A stretch of DNA of 64,000 nucleotides from Bacteroidia bacterium (GTDB lineage Bacteria; Bacteroidota; Bacteroidia; UKL13-3), in the NCBI GenBank assembly GCA_014376805.1, contig JACMQU010000001.1, positions 1 through 64,000 of the forward strand, read 5' to 3'. Below the pieces are notes generated by a model. It was given only the letters and a program-made list of their open reading frames with translations, was not told the origin of the DNA and searched no databases. The position numbers were made by a program, and so were the translations under genes. This document shows, piece by piece, positions 1-6,243 of the stretch; position 1 is the first letter of the stretch; every line of letters begins with the position of its first letter.

Positions 1-2
1 AC

Positions 3-986
3 CGAAACATTGATTTAAAAAATATTAAAGTGATTGAACTCACAACGGATGAAGTTAAGAAGTTGGGCATTACGGTTAAGGATAAATCCATTTTTATTTA
101 CTCCGGCGGTAAGGCAAATAAGCCCAAAGTTAAATCAAAGCCTTTTTATAGAGGTTATAATAAGTCGGGCCTCACCATTACATTCAATGCTGAATCGATT
201 GATAGTCTGAAATTAAGTACCTCGTTCAAAATGAAGTTTGGATCTGACGAGTGGAGCACTGTTGATTATAGTGGTTTTGAAAATGCTCCGGATACAATTC
301 TTGAGCTACCTTCTCATGTGCTGGTAACAGATGATTTAGGTCAGTTGTGGCGCACTTACAAAAAAGAGGATCAGCTTACAGATGAAGAGATGAAATATGC
401 ACGTAAGAATAATATCAAATGGGAAACCTGGGATGTTCTTGTGAACAGAATAAAAGAAAGTGAAAGAAAAATAAATGCAAATCTCTCTGGCTATATTCCG
501 GTTTTAGTTAGGTCAGGAGATGTAAATTTGCCCGATGATAAGTTGAAGAATCTTTACCGTGCAGACATCATCATCTGGTATGAACCATCAGAGCAACTCT
601 TCAACGCCCTGCCACCTCGTATCGCTGATGATTTACGAAGGGAATATCAATGCATCTTTGTTGATAAAGAAACCAAAGCACCCACCTGCAAATACTTTGA
701 GGCATGTAAAAATTCCCCGGGTGCTATAAGTTCTTATACTGTTTTTCCGAATCCTGCCGAAGATGAATTGCAGGTAGAATTTACATTAAATCAGCCTCGT
801 TCAATTAATGCGAATCTATACACCATCTCAGGCCAGTTGGTGAAGAAAATATGGAACAATGAAAAGGAGGAAAAGGGATTGCATACACATAGTGCCCACA
901 TAAGTGAACTCCCGCCGGGTATATACCTGCTGGTAATTGAAACCGACAAAGGAGATAGAATCAGCCAAAGGATTATAAGAAAGTGA
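3..986 (+). CDS. 3' part of a T9SS-secreted protein (type A sorting domain), 5' end outside the window
   Basis: The reading frame is open from base 3, so the GTG at 30 is probably an internal codon and the gene starts upstream. About 327 residues are visible. The last ~80 form a type A sorting domain of the type IX secretion system: a YTVFPNPAEDEL motif, a short beta-sandwich, GIYLLVIETDKG and the basic end RIIRK. Such domains direct export across the outer membrane and are then cleaved. The remaining ~240 residues are charged and contain a segment near DIIIWYEPSEQLF that I do not recognise. No catalytic motif was seen. The gene ends convergently with the paaD-like gene. The sorting domain is a secure call; the function is unknown. 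Confidence 0.85.
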   Translation, partial: RNIDLKNIKVIELTTDEVKKLGITVKDKSIFIYSGGKANKPKVKSKPFYRGYNKSGLTITFNAESIDSLKLSTSFKMKFGSDEWSTVDYSGFENAPDTILELPSHVLVTDDLGQLWRTYKKEDQLTDEEMKYARKNNIKWETWDVLVNRIKESERKINANLSGYIPVLVRSGDVNLPDDKLKNLYRADIIIWYEPSEQLFNALPPRIADDLRREYQCIFVDKETKAPTCKYFEACKNSPGAISSYTVFPNPAEDELQVEFTLNQPRSINANLYTISGQLVKKIWNNEKEEKGLHTHSAHISELPPGIYLLVIETDKGDRISQRIIRK

Positions 987-1101
987 TCCGGTTTATCAGA
1001 ATTTATTTCTCGCTTTGGATAAATAAAAGAAAGCAATCAACAATAAATGGTAAGCGGCTAAACTATCAAAATAATTGAATGTTTTTATTGCTAAAGGCTG
1101 G

Positions 1102-1590
1102 TTACACAACAGGTTTAAACTGTTCGAAGCCTTGCAAACAATTATTGCAATAGTGAATACTTCTGCACAGGGTTGCACCAAAAGGCGTTTTCATCTCTAC
1201 ATTATGGCTGTCACAAAACGGACATGCAATATTTTCCAGCAATTCCATCGTAATCTCACCCTGATGTTTTGGAGGAGGAGCAAGGCCATGTTTTAACAAG
1301 TGCTGACGACCACGTTCTGTTATCAGATTGCTGTTCCATGGCTTATTAAAGGTGGTGCGTACTTCCACTTCTTTGATCCCGAGTTCGCGTAAACGTTCAT
1401 GCACCATTTGCTCCATCTGCTTTACTGCAGGGCAACCCGAGAAAGTAGGGGTCATTTCTACAAAAACTTTGCTATGATCTGAAGCTAAAATAACGGATGT
1501 AATGATACCCATATCAACCATAGAAATGGTAGGGATTTCAGGATCCATCACCGTTTCTAAAGCATCCCAGATAGTTTGTTCGTTTATCAT
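1102..1590 (-). CDS. paaD: PaaD-like protein (phenylacetyl-CoA epoxidase maturation factor, DUF59 plus zinc ribbon)
   Basis: A 162-residue protein. The N-terminal half is a DUF59/MIP18-type domain (MDPEIPTISMVDMGII near residue 15, then TFSGCPAV). The C-terminal half is a zinc ribbon with cysteines at about C123, C126, C142, C148 and C151. This two-part layout is typical of PaaD (PaaJ), an accessory protein thought to help mature the iron centre of the phenylacetyl-CoA epoxidase PaaABCE. Its length fits the family. No paaA, B, C or E gene is adjacent, so it may serve another metal-cluster maturation role or a paa operon elsewhere. It starts at an ATG next to a short AT-rich gap and lies downstream of the helicase on the same strand, beyond a strong hairpin. 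Confidence 0.85.
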   Translation of the reverse strand: MINEQTIWDALETVMDPEIPTISMVDMGIITSVILASDHSKVFVEMTPTFSGCPAVKQMEQMVHERLRELGIKEVEVRTTFNKPWNSNLITERGRQHLLKHGLAPPPKHQGEITMELLENIACPFCDSHNVEMKTPFGATLCRSIHYCNNCLQGFEQFKPVV

Positions 1591-1633
1591 TTATAAAAAT
1601 AAATACACCGGTGTAAGTGTTATATATTATTAA

Positions 1634-1667
1634 TATGAAGAGACGCTATAAATAGCGTCTCTTCATA
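1634..1667 (-). terminator. Strong hairpin terminator downstream of the RNA helicase
   Basis: A perfect 15-bp inverted repeat (1634-1648 pairing with 1653-1667) with a 4-base loop starts 19 bases past the helicase stop codon. The run of T that follows on the minus strand is weak and mixed with A, so termination efficiency is uncertain. The hairpin separates the helicase from paaD. Confidence 0.75.
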
Positions 1668-1685
1668 CTTTAAAGGAAATTTCCT

Positions 1686-3659
1686 TTATTCTTTTCTTTT
1701 ACGTCTTTCGCCGCCAAAACTGCTGCTCTTTCTTTCGCCTGAGCCACCGCTGTTTCTGCGTCTTTCGCCACCTGCACTATCACCGCTTCCGCCACTGCTG
1801 CTTCGTCTTCTTTCGCCGCCAAATCCACTGCCTTCGCTGTTGCTACTTCTTCTTTCTGAACCAAATCTATCACCACCTTCAGCAGTGTTTCTTCTCTCAC
1901 CACCAAAGCCTCTTCCGCTTTCATTTCTTCTGCGTTCACCGCCTTCACTGCTACCGCGACCACCGCCGTAACCACCACCACCACCATAACTGCGTCTCGA
2001 ACTACCGCCACCACTTCCGCCGGCACTCTCTCCTGCATTGCTTCTGTCACCTGACACCTCAGCACGCACCGGACGATCTTTGTAGGTCATACCGTTTAAT
2101 GCTTTTAATATCGCCGGAACATGTTCTTCTTTTGAATCAACAAAACTATAAACGCCACTTACATCCACATGCAGATCTTTCCAGGATACATTTGATGAAT
2201 CTGCAACCCAGTCTTTAAAACTGCGGATATCAAAACCATCTTTTTTACCCAAACTTACAAATATTCTGGTACCACGAGATCCACCACGTGCCGAATCTCT
2301 TGAACCGCGTTCGCCACGATCTCCTCCTGCTGTAATATTCAGGTCGGGTTCATTGGCAAAATCTACAGAGAACCTGCGTAATTCTAATGAAAGGAATTTT
2401 TGCAATAACTCTTCCTTATCAAGTTCCATCAAAGTTTTTACACCTTGCATTACATGCGCATCAAAAATACTTTCATCAATTTCTGTATTGATGATGGTAT
2501 CTGTAAAAGCAACAAGTTTTTTATCGCGTACATCCTGCGCGCTTGGGATCAAAACTTTTTCGAATTTCACGTTGCTCATCCGTTCAATGTCTTTTAATCT
2601 GCCGCCTTCACGCATGTGCAAAAGAGTAAAAGATACACCCAACTTACCGGCCCTGCCTGTACGGCCACTGCGGTGTGTATAATTTTCAATATCATCAGGC
2701 AAATGATAATGGATAACATGTGTTAATCCACTAACATCAATACCACGTGCCGCAACATCTGTAGCCAGTAATATTTTAATGGCATGATGGCGAAAACGGT
2801 TCATTACCTTTTCGCGTTGTCCCTGGCTTAAATCACCATGAAGGCAATCAGCATTATAACCATCCTTAATTAATTTATCGCTAATGTCTTGTGTTTCATT
2901 TTTAGTTGTACAAAAGATAATGCAATAAAGACTGTCAGAATTGAAATCTACAAAACGTTTCAATGCTGCATATTTATCTTTTGCATGAACCACTGAATAC
3001 TGATGAGTAATATTTACATTACCCGAATTTGATTTTCCTACCGAGATTTCCACGGCATCTTTCATATAGCGGTTTGCTATAGAGCGTATAGATTTTGGCA
3101 TGGTAGCACTGAACAAACACACTCGTTTTTGTTCCGGTGTATGAGAAAGAATGTATTCAACATCTTCTTCAAAACCCATGTTTAACATTTCATCAGCTTC
3201 ATCAAGCACTACAAAACTAACATTGTTAATGTTTAATGCTTTGCGGCTCATCAGGTCCATTAAACGACCCGGAGTAGCAACAATAATATGTGCTCCGCGT
3301 TTAATTTCACTAATCTGACGATCAATGCTGGCTCCACCATAAACCGAAACAACATTAATGCCCGGTTTATTTTTGCTGTAGGTGGCTAAGTCACGTGAGA
3401 TTTGCATGCAAAGCTCGCGTGTTGGACAAATAATTAAGGCTTGAATGTGCTTCGCACGAAGATCAAGCAACTGTAAAATGGGCAGGCCAAATGCTGCCGT
3501 TTTTCCGGTTCCCGTCTGGGCTAGACCTAAAATGTCACGTCCGTTTTCTAAAAATACAGGAATTGTCTGCTCCTGTATAGGCGTTGGGTTCTCAAAACCC
3601 AGTTCTTGAATCGCATTCAAGATGGACTGTTCTACGCCTAGATCACTAAAATTTTTCAA
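1686..3659 (-). CDS. DEAD-box RNA helicase with DbpA-type RNA-binding domain and RGG-rich tail
   Basis: A 657-residue ATP-dependent RNA helicase. It has the Q motif (FENPTPIQEQTIP), Walker A AQTGTGKT (residues 47-54), the DEAD box in VLDEADEML, SAT in LFSATMP and motif VI HRSGRTGRAG, all within the first ~370 residues. Residues ~485-556 look like the DbpA/CsdA RNA-recognition fold (RIFVSLGKKDGF onward). The last ~100 residues are a low-complexity Gly/Arg/Ser tail with repeated GGERR units. Such proteins unwind structured RNA during ribosome assembly, cold adaptation and mRNA turnover. The tail is longer than in the minimal CsdA/RhlE type. A TAnnTTTG element lies 24-31 bases upstream of the start. 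Whether it is a DeaD or RhlE orthologue is not decided. Confidence 0.93.
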   Translation of the reverse strand: MKNFSDLGVEQSILNAIQELGFENPTPIQEQTIPVFLENGRDILGLAQTGTGKTAAFGLPILQLLDLRAKHIQALIICPTRELCMQISRDLATYSKNKPGINVVSVYGGASIDRQISEIKRGAHIIVATPGRLMDLMSRKALNINNVSFVVLDEADEMLNMGFEEDVEYILSHTPEQKRVCLFSATMPKSIRSIANRYMKDAVEISVGKSNSGNVNITHQYSVVHAKDKYAALKRFVDFNSDSLYCIIFCTTKNETQDISDKLIKDGYNADCLHGDLSQGQREKVMNRFRHHAIKILLATDVAARGIDVSGLTHVIHYHLPDDIENYTHRSGRTGRAGKLGVSFTLLHMREGGRLKDIERMSNVKFEKVLIPSAQDVRDKKLVAFTDTIINTEIDESIFDAHVMQGVKTLMELDKEELLQKFLSLELRRFSVDFANEPDLNITAGGDRGERGSRDSARGGSRGTRIFVSLGKKDGFDIRSFKDWVADSSNVSWKDLHVDVSGVYSFVDSKEEHVPAILKALNGMTYKDRPVRAEVSGDRSNAGESAGGSGGGSSRRSYGGGGGYGGGRGSSEGGERRRNESGRGFGGERRNTAEGGDRFGSERRSSNSEGSGFGGERRRSSSGGSGDSAGGERRRNSGGSGERKSSSFGGERRKRKE

Positions 3660-3682
3660 AGTACTTTATTAAAATTGAGCCG

Positions 3683-3690
3683 CAAAGGTA
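3683..3690 (-). promoter_or_regulatory. Bacteroidota -7 promoter element for the helicase
   Basis: The minus strand reads TACCTTTG, an exact match to TAnnTTTG, 24 bases upstream of the helicase start codon. No clear -33 TTG was found. It predicts a 5' leader of about 15-20 bases. Confidence 0.6.
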
Positions 3691-3758
3691 CGGAATTAAT
3701 TTGAATAAAATTCTAACGTGCTGAATTATTGTTACTTTGTGATTTAAAACAGGAAATT

Positions 3759-3790
3759 AGTCGATGGTCCATAGTCCATAGTCCATAGCG
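3759..3790 (-). repeat. GACYATS heptamer cluster R1 (reverse orientation)
   Basis: On the plus strand the cluster reads as successive GTCSATR units, the reverse complement of the GACYATS heptamer: one gtcgatg followed by three gtccata copies and a degenerate unit. Bases 3767-3784 are an 18-bp perfect inverted match to 4499-4516 upstream of metH part 1. Weaker related units continue to about 3835. Confidence 0.85.
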
Positions 3791-3864
3791 TATAGTGAAT
3801 TGTCGTTTTATGGTATATCAACTATCGTCTATAAACTTTTCTCAGGCGAATTGAGTGGCCGATC

Positions 3865-4068
3865 TCAAATGTCCATTCTATTTATATAACCAGCTTTTAT
3901 GCCTTCAATTTCGTTAATGATATCGTTTAGGTCATCCAAAGTGATATCAAAGTCGTCACATATTTCATTCGGATCAAATAGCTTTCCCATTAAGAACTTT
4001 TTATTTTGGTGGTAGTTGTAGATTTTCTCACGATTGTGATTTAAGTCTGTTAACCTAGCTTCATGCAA
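3865..4068 (-). CDS. Small hypothetical protein, 67 aa
   Basis: A short acidic reading frame with a protein-like C-terminal part (LFDPNEICDDFDITLDDL, then an Ile/Asn-rich amphipathic stretch). I recognise no family. Translation could also start at the internal Met before GKLFDPNE, giving about 40 residues. It lies between heptamer clusters R1 and F1, on the strand opposite metH, with no clear ribosome-binding site. It may be a decayed gene remnant or a cargo of the repeat-bounded segment. Confidence that it is expressed is low. Confidence 0.35.
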   Translation of the reverse strand: MHEARLTDLNHNREKIYNYHQNKKFLMGKLFDPNEICDDFDITLDDLNDIINEIEGIKAGYINRMDI

Positions 4069-4265
4069 TATATTTAAAACTTAGGCGTTGGCGAACCGAA
4101 TTCTATATCGCATATTTACTTCTTCAAAATATTTGTAAAATCAAACACATTTATAATCTTGAAGATTGGCTAATTATTACCAAATAATATTAAAGAACAA
4201 TCACCAATAATGAATGGCATACATTGAATAATTAAAAAAAAATGCTTAACATAAGTCTTAATCAA

Positions 4266-4273
4266 TATATTTG
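4266..4273 (+). promoter_or_regulatory. Promoter -7 element of the SAM riboswitch-metH transcript
   Basis: TATATTTG matches TAnnTTTG exactly and ends four bases before the first base of riboswitch stem P1. Transcription would therefore start at the very edge of the aptamer, which supports both calls. No convincing -33 element is visible. Confidence 0.75.
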
Positions 4274-4277
4274 CACT

Positions 4278-4381
4278 ACTTATCCAGAAAGACTGAGGGA
4301 TTAGGCCCTAAGACGTCTTGGCAAGTTGCACCTCGTGCAATAGTGCTAACACCTATTCTGCAATTGCAGGAGCTGATAAGT
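4278..4381 (+). promoter_or_regulatory. SAM-I (S-box) riboswitch upstream of metH
   Basis: The aptamer follows the SAM-I consensus in order: P1 left strand ACTTATC (4278-4284), AGA plus the CTGAGGGA block, GGCCC, TTGGCAAG (GGCAA core), a TTGCAC/GTGCAA hairpin (P3), the diagnostic GTGCTAA, a CTGCAATTGCAG hairpin (P4) and the P1 right strand GATAAGT (4375-4381). SAM binding normally lowers expression of methionine-synthesis genes. Here the target is the split methionine synthase that begins at 4530. No obvious intrinsic terminator with a U-run follows, so the control mechanism (translational or otherwise) is unclear. Confidence 0.92.
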
Positions 4382-4485
4382 GAATGAAATGCTTCTGTAC
4401 AGGTAAGCTCTCAAACACAAATCAGTAAAAATTTAAGGATAGTCAATTTGCCACAGATCATAGTCCGTGCTTATTGAAAATTTTA

Positions 4486-4516
4486 AGCTATAGTCTAGGG
4501 ACTATGGACTATGGAC
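4486..4516 (+). repeat. GACYATS heptamer cluster F1 (forward orientation)
   Basis: Two complete GACTATG units plus partial and degenerate ones lie between the riboswitch and the metH part 1 start codon, ending 13 bases before the ATG. Bases 4499-4516 are the perfect 18-bp inverse of 3767-3784. Bases 4502-4516 are the perfect 15-bp inverse of 5538-5552, directly after the metH part 1 stop codon. Confidence 0.85.
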
Positions 4517-4529
4517 ATTTTAAAAAAAA

Positions 4530-5537
4530 ATGAACATTTACGACATATTAAAAAAGCGCATTGTAATTCTTGATGGAGCAATGGGAACCATGATTCAACG
4601 GCACAAACTTGAAGAGGAAGACTTTAGAAATGTTGCGCTAAAAGATCATGCCTATCCTTTAAAGGGTAACAATGATTTATTATCGCTAACCCGCCCTGAA
4701 ATTATTAAGGATATACACAGGCAATATTTTAACGCCGGTGCCGATATGATTGAAACAAATACATTTAGCGGTACAACCATTGCTCAGGCCGATTATCACC
4801 TTGAACATTTAGTTGACGATATCAACTATTATTCAGCAAAAATTGCACGCGAAGTTGCTGATGAAATCACCGCAAAAGAACCGCATAAACCTCGCTTTGT
4901 TGCGGGTGCTATGGGACCAACAAACCGCACCGCATCTTTAAGTCCGGATGTGAATGACCCCGGCTATAGGGCGGTATCATTTGATCAACTCGTTGCGGCA
5001 TATAAACAGCAGGCAGCGGGCTTGATAAAAGGGGGTGTAGATATGCTGCTTATAGAAACCATTTTTGATACACTGAATGCAAAAGCTGCTCTTTATGCAG
5101 TTGATGAATTATTTGAAGAACTTGGCAAGCATTATCCTGTAATGATTTCAGGTACAATTACGGATGCTTCGGGCAGAACACTTTCGGGTCAGACTACTGA
5201 AGCGTTTTTGATAAGCATGCAACATGCACCCTTATTAAGTATAGGCTTAAATTGTGCTTTGGGTGCAAGTGCTTTGCGTCCGTATCTTCAAATTATGGCA
5301 AACAACTCTCCATTTTTTGTGAGTGCTTATCCAAATGCAGGTTTGCCTAACGAATTTGGTCAGTATGATGAAAGTCCTTCCGCAATGGCAAAACAAGTGG
5401 AAGAGTTTTGTAAAGAAGGCCTGGTAAATATTCTTGGGGGTTGCTGTGGTACTACACCTGAACACATAAAAGCAATTGCTGATATGGCGGTGAAGTATGA
5501 GCCAAGAAATTTGAATTCAGTAAAAGCGTCCGGGTGA
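4530..5537 (+). CDS. metH: Methionine synthase, homocysteine S-methyltransferase module (split MetH, part 1)
   Basis: A 335-residue homocysteine-binding barrel equivalent to the N-terminal module of B12-dependent methionine synthase. It activates homocysteine thiolate for methyl transfer from methylcobalamin. The zinc ligands are visible as C242 (GLNCALG) and C305/C306 ([10 protein letters not shown]). The start [15 protein letters not shown] is also typical. The folate, cobalamin and reactivation modules are in the separate gene at 6244, so the enzyme is assembled from two polypeptides, as in many Bacteroidota. Expression is expected to be repressed by SAM through the upstream riboswitch. 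Heptamer repeats sit immediately before the start and directly after the stop codon. Confidence 0.95.
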   Translation: MNIYDILKKRIVILDGAMGTMIQRHKLEEEDFRNVALKDHAYPLKGNNDLLSLTRPEIIKDIHRQYFNAGADMIETNTFSGTTIAQADYHLEHLVDDINYYSAKIAREVADEITAKEPHKPRFVAGAMGPTNRTASLSPDVNDPGYRAVSFDQLVAAYKQQAAGLIKGGVDMLLIETIFDTLNAKAALYAVDELFEELGKHYPVMISGTITDASGRTLSGQTTEAFLISMQHAPLLSIGLNCALGASALRPYLQIMANNSPFFVSAYPNAGLPNEFGQYDESPSAMAKQVEEFCKEGLVNILGGCCGTTPEHIKAIADMAVKYEPRNLNSVKASG

Positions 5538-5562
5538 GTCCATAGTCCATAGCTGATAGACC
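5538..5562 (-). repeat. GACYATS heptamer cluster R2 (reverse orientation)
   Basis: It starts at the base following the metH part 1 TGA. It holds two gtccata units, a degenerate unit and a partial one. Bases 5538-5552 are the exact 15-bp inverse of 4502-4516, and 11 bases (ctatggactat in reverse complement) match 6155-6165 in the large array. Confidence 0.85.
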
Positions 5563-5600
5563 ATAATAACTCAAGGATGCAGTTGAATTCATTGTCAATT

Positions 5601-5627
5601 TTGGAAAACAGATAAACATTAACTTTG
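5601..5627 (+). promoter_or_regulatory. Possible promoter of the four-helix-bundle gene
   Basis: TTG at 5601-5603 and TAACTTTG at 5620-5627 fit the Bacteroidota -33/-7 pattern with a 16-base spacer, slightly shorter than usual. The gene starts 124 bases downstream. The match is moderate and could be chance in AT-rich sequence. Confidence 0.4.
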
Positions 5628-5751
5628 TCAGGTATGAACTGGTTTCATCGTTTAAAAGCCATAAAATATAATAATGTAAATTACACAGTCAAAGTCATAT
5701 ACGAAAGCCCCTATTAAATGTATTAAGGGTCATTAATAAAATCTAACAATA

Positions 5752-6099
5752 ATGTTCAAATTTGAAAATCTTGAAGTTTGGAAGAAGTCGATGGACTTAA
5801 TTGTTTCAATAGACAAAACTTCTAAAAAATTCCCCAAGGAAGAACAATATATACTTACCTCTCAAATTAAAAGAGCTGGAGATTCAATTACACTCAATAT
5901 TGGAGAAGGTTCCCAAGGACAAAGCAATCCGGAATTTTCTAAGTTTCTAGGGTATTCAATTAGATCTTGTATTGAAGTAGTATGTTGTATCTATATTGCT
6001 CGAGTGAGAAATATTATAGATGATGAAGATTTTGATATCATTTATTCAAGATGTGAAGAATTAGTTAAAATGTTACAATCTTTAAGAAATAAACTCTAA
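5752..6099 (+). CDS. Four-helix-bundle protein of the S23 / 23S rRNA intervening-sequence (IVS) family
   Basis: A 115-residue, nearly full-length member of the four-helix-bundle family first known from ORFs in intervening sequences of 23S rRNA genes and related to the Avd accessory protein of diversity-generating retroelements. Typical signatures are FENLEVWKKSMDL at the start, the central QIKRAGDSITLNIGEG and FLGYSIRSCIEV. The cellular function is unknown; Avd binds nucleic acid and reverse transcriptase. No reverse transcriptase or template repeat is nearby. It sits alone between the two metH genes and is flanked by heptamer repeats in inverted orientation (R2 and F2), so it looks like an inserted cassette rather than a methionine-pathway gene. 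Confidence 0.9.
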   Translation: MFKFENLEVWKKSMDLIVSIDKTSKKFPKEEQYILTSQIKRAGDSITLNIGEGSQGQSNPEFSKFLGYSIRSCIEVVCCIYIARVRNIIDDEDFDIIYSRCEELVKMLQSLRNKL

Positions 6100-6133
6100 T
6101 TAATAAATAAAATTATTCACCATTGAATGTAAT

Positions 6134-6220
6134 CTATGGACCATCGACTATCGACTATGGACTATCGACTATCGACCATGGACTATCGACTATCGACTAT
6201 CGACCATGGACCATCGACTA
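6134..6220 (+). repeat. Large GACYATS tandem heptamer array F2
   Basis: An uninterrupted 87-bp array: a 5-base partial unit, eleven complete heptamers and a 5-base partial unit. Every complete unit fits GACYATS, varying only at position 4 (C/T) and position 7 (C/G). It ends 23 bases before the metH part 2 start codon. A 7-bp period is not codon-compatible and no frame through it looks coding. Confidence 0.95.
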
Positions 6221-6243
6221 ACAGCTAAAAACAAAAAATATAA

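Larger units (their letters stand above)
4069..4529 (+). other. Leader region of the metH locus
   Basis: This 461-base stretch has no gene. It holds a TAnnTTTG promoter (4266-4273), a SAM-I riboswitch (4278-4381), a possible small hairpin built around CTGTACAG just after the aptamer (near 4391-4407), and heptamer cluster F1 (4486-4516) ending 13 bases before the metH start codon. The first ~190 bases are AT-rich and show nothing recognisable. Confidence 0.8.

Noticed and set aside
1670-2065. Ala/Val-rich reading frame in the helicase tail region
   Set aside because: It is a shadow frame of the Gly/Arg-rich helicase tail; its composition follows directly from the repeats.
5752-6099. Part of a diversity-generating retroelement (Avd relative)
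   Set aside because: No reverse transcriptase, template/variable repeat pair or target gene was seen near it.
6134-6220. Heptamer array considered as a CRISPR array or a coding repeat
   Set aside because: Units are only 7 bases with no spacers, and a 7-base period breaks any reading frame.
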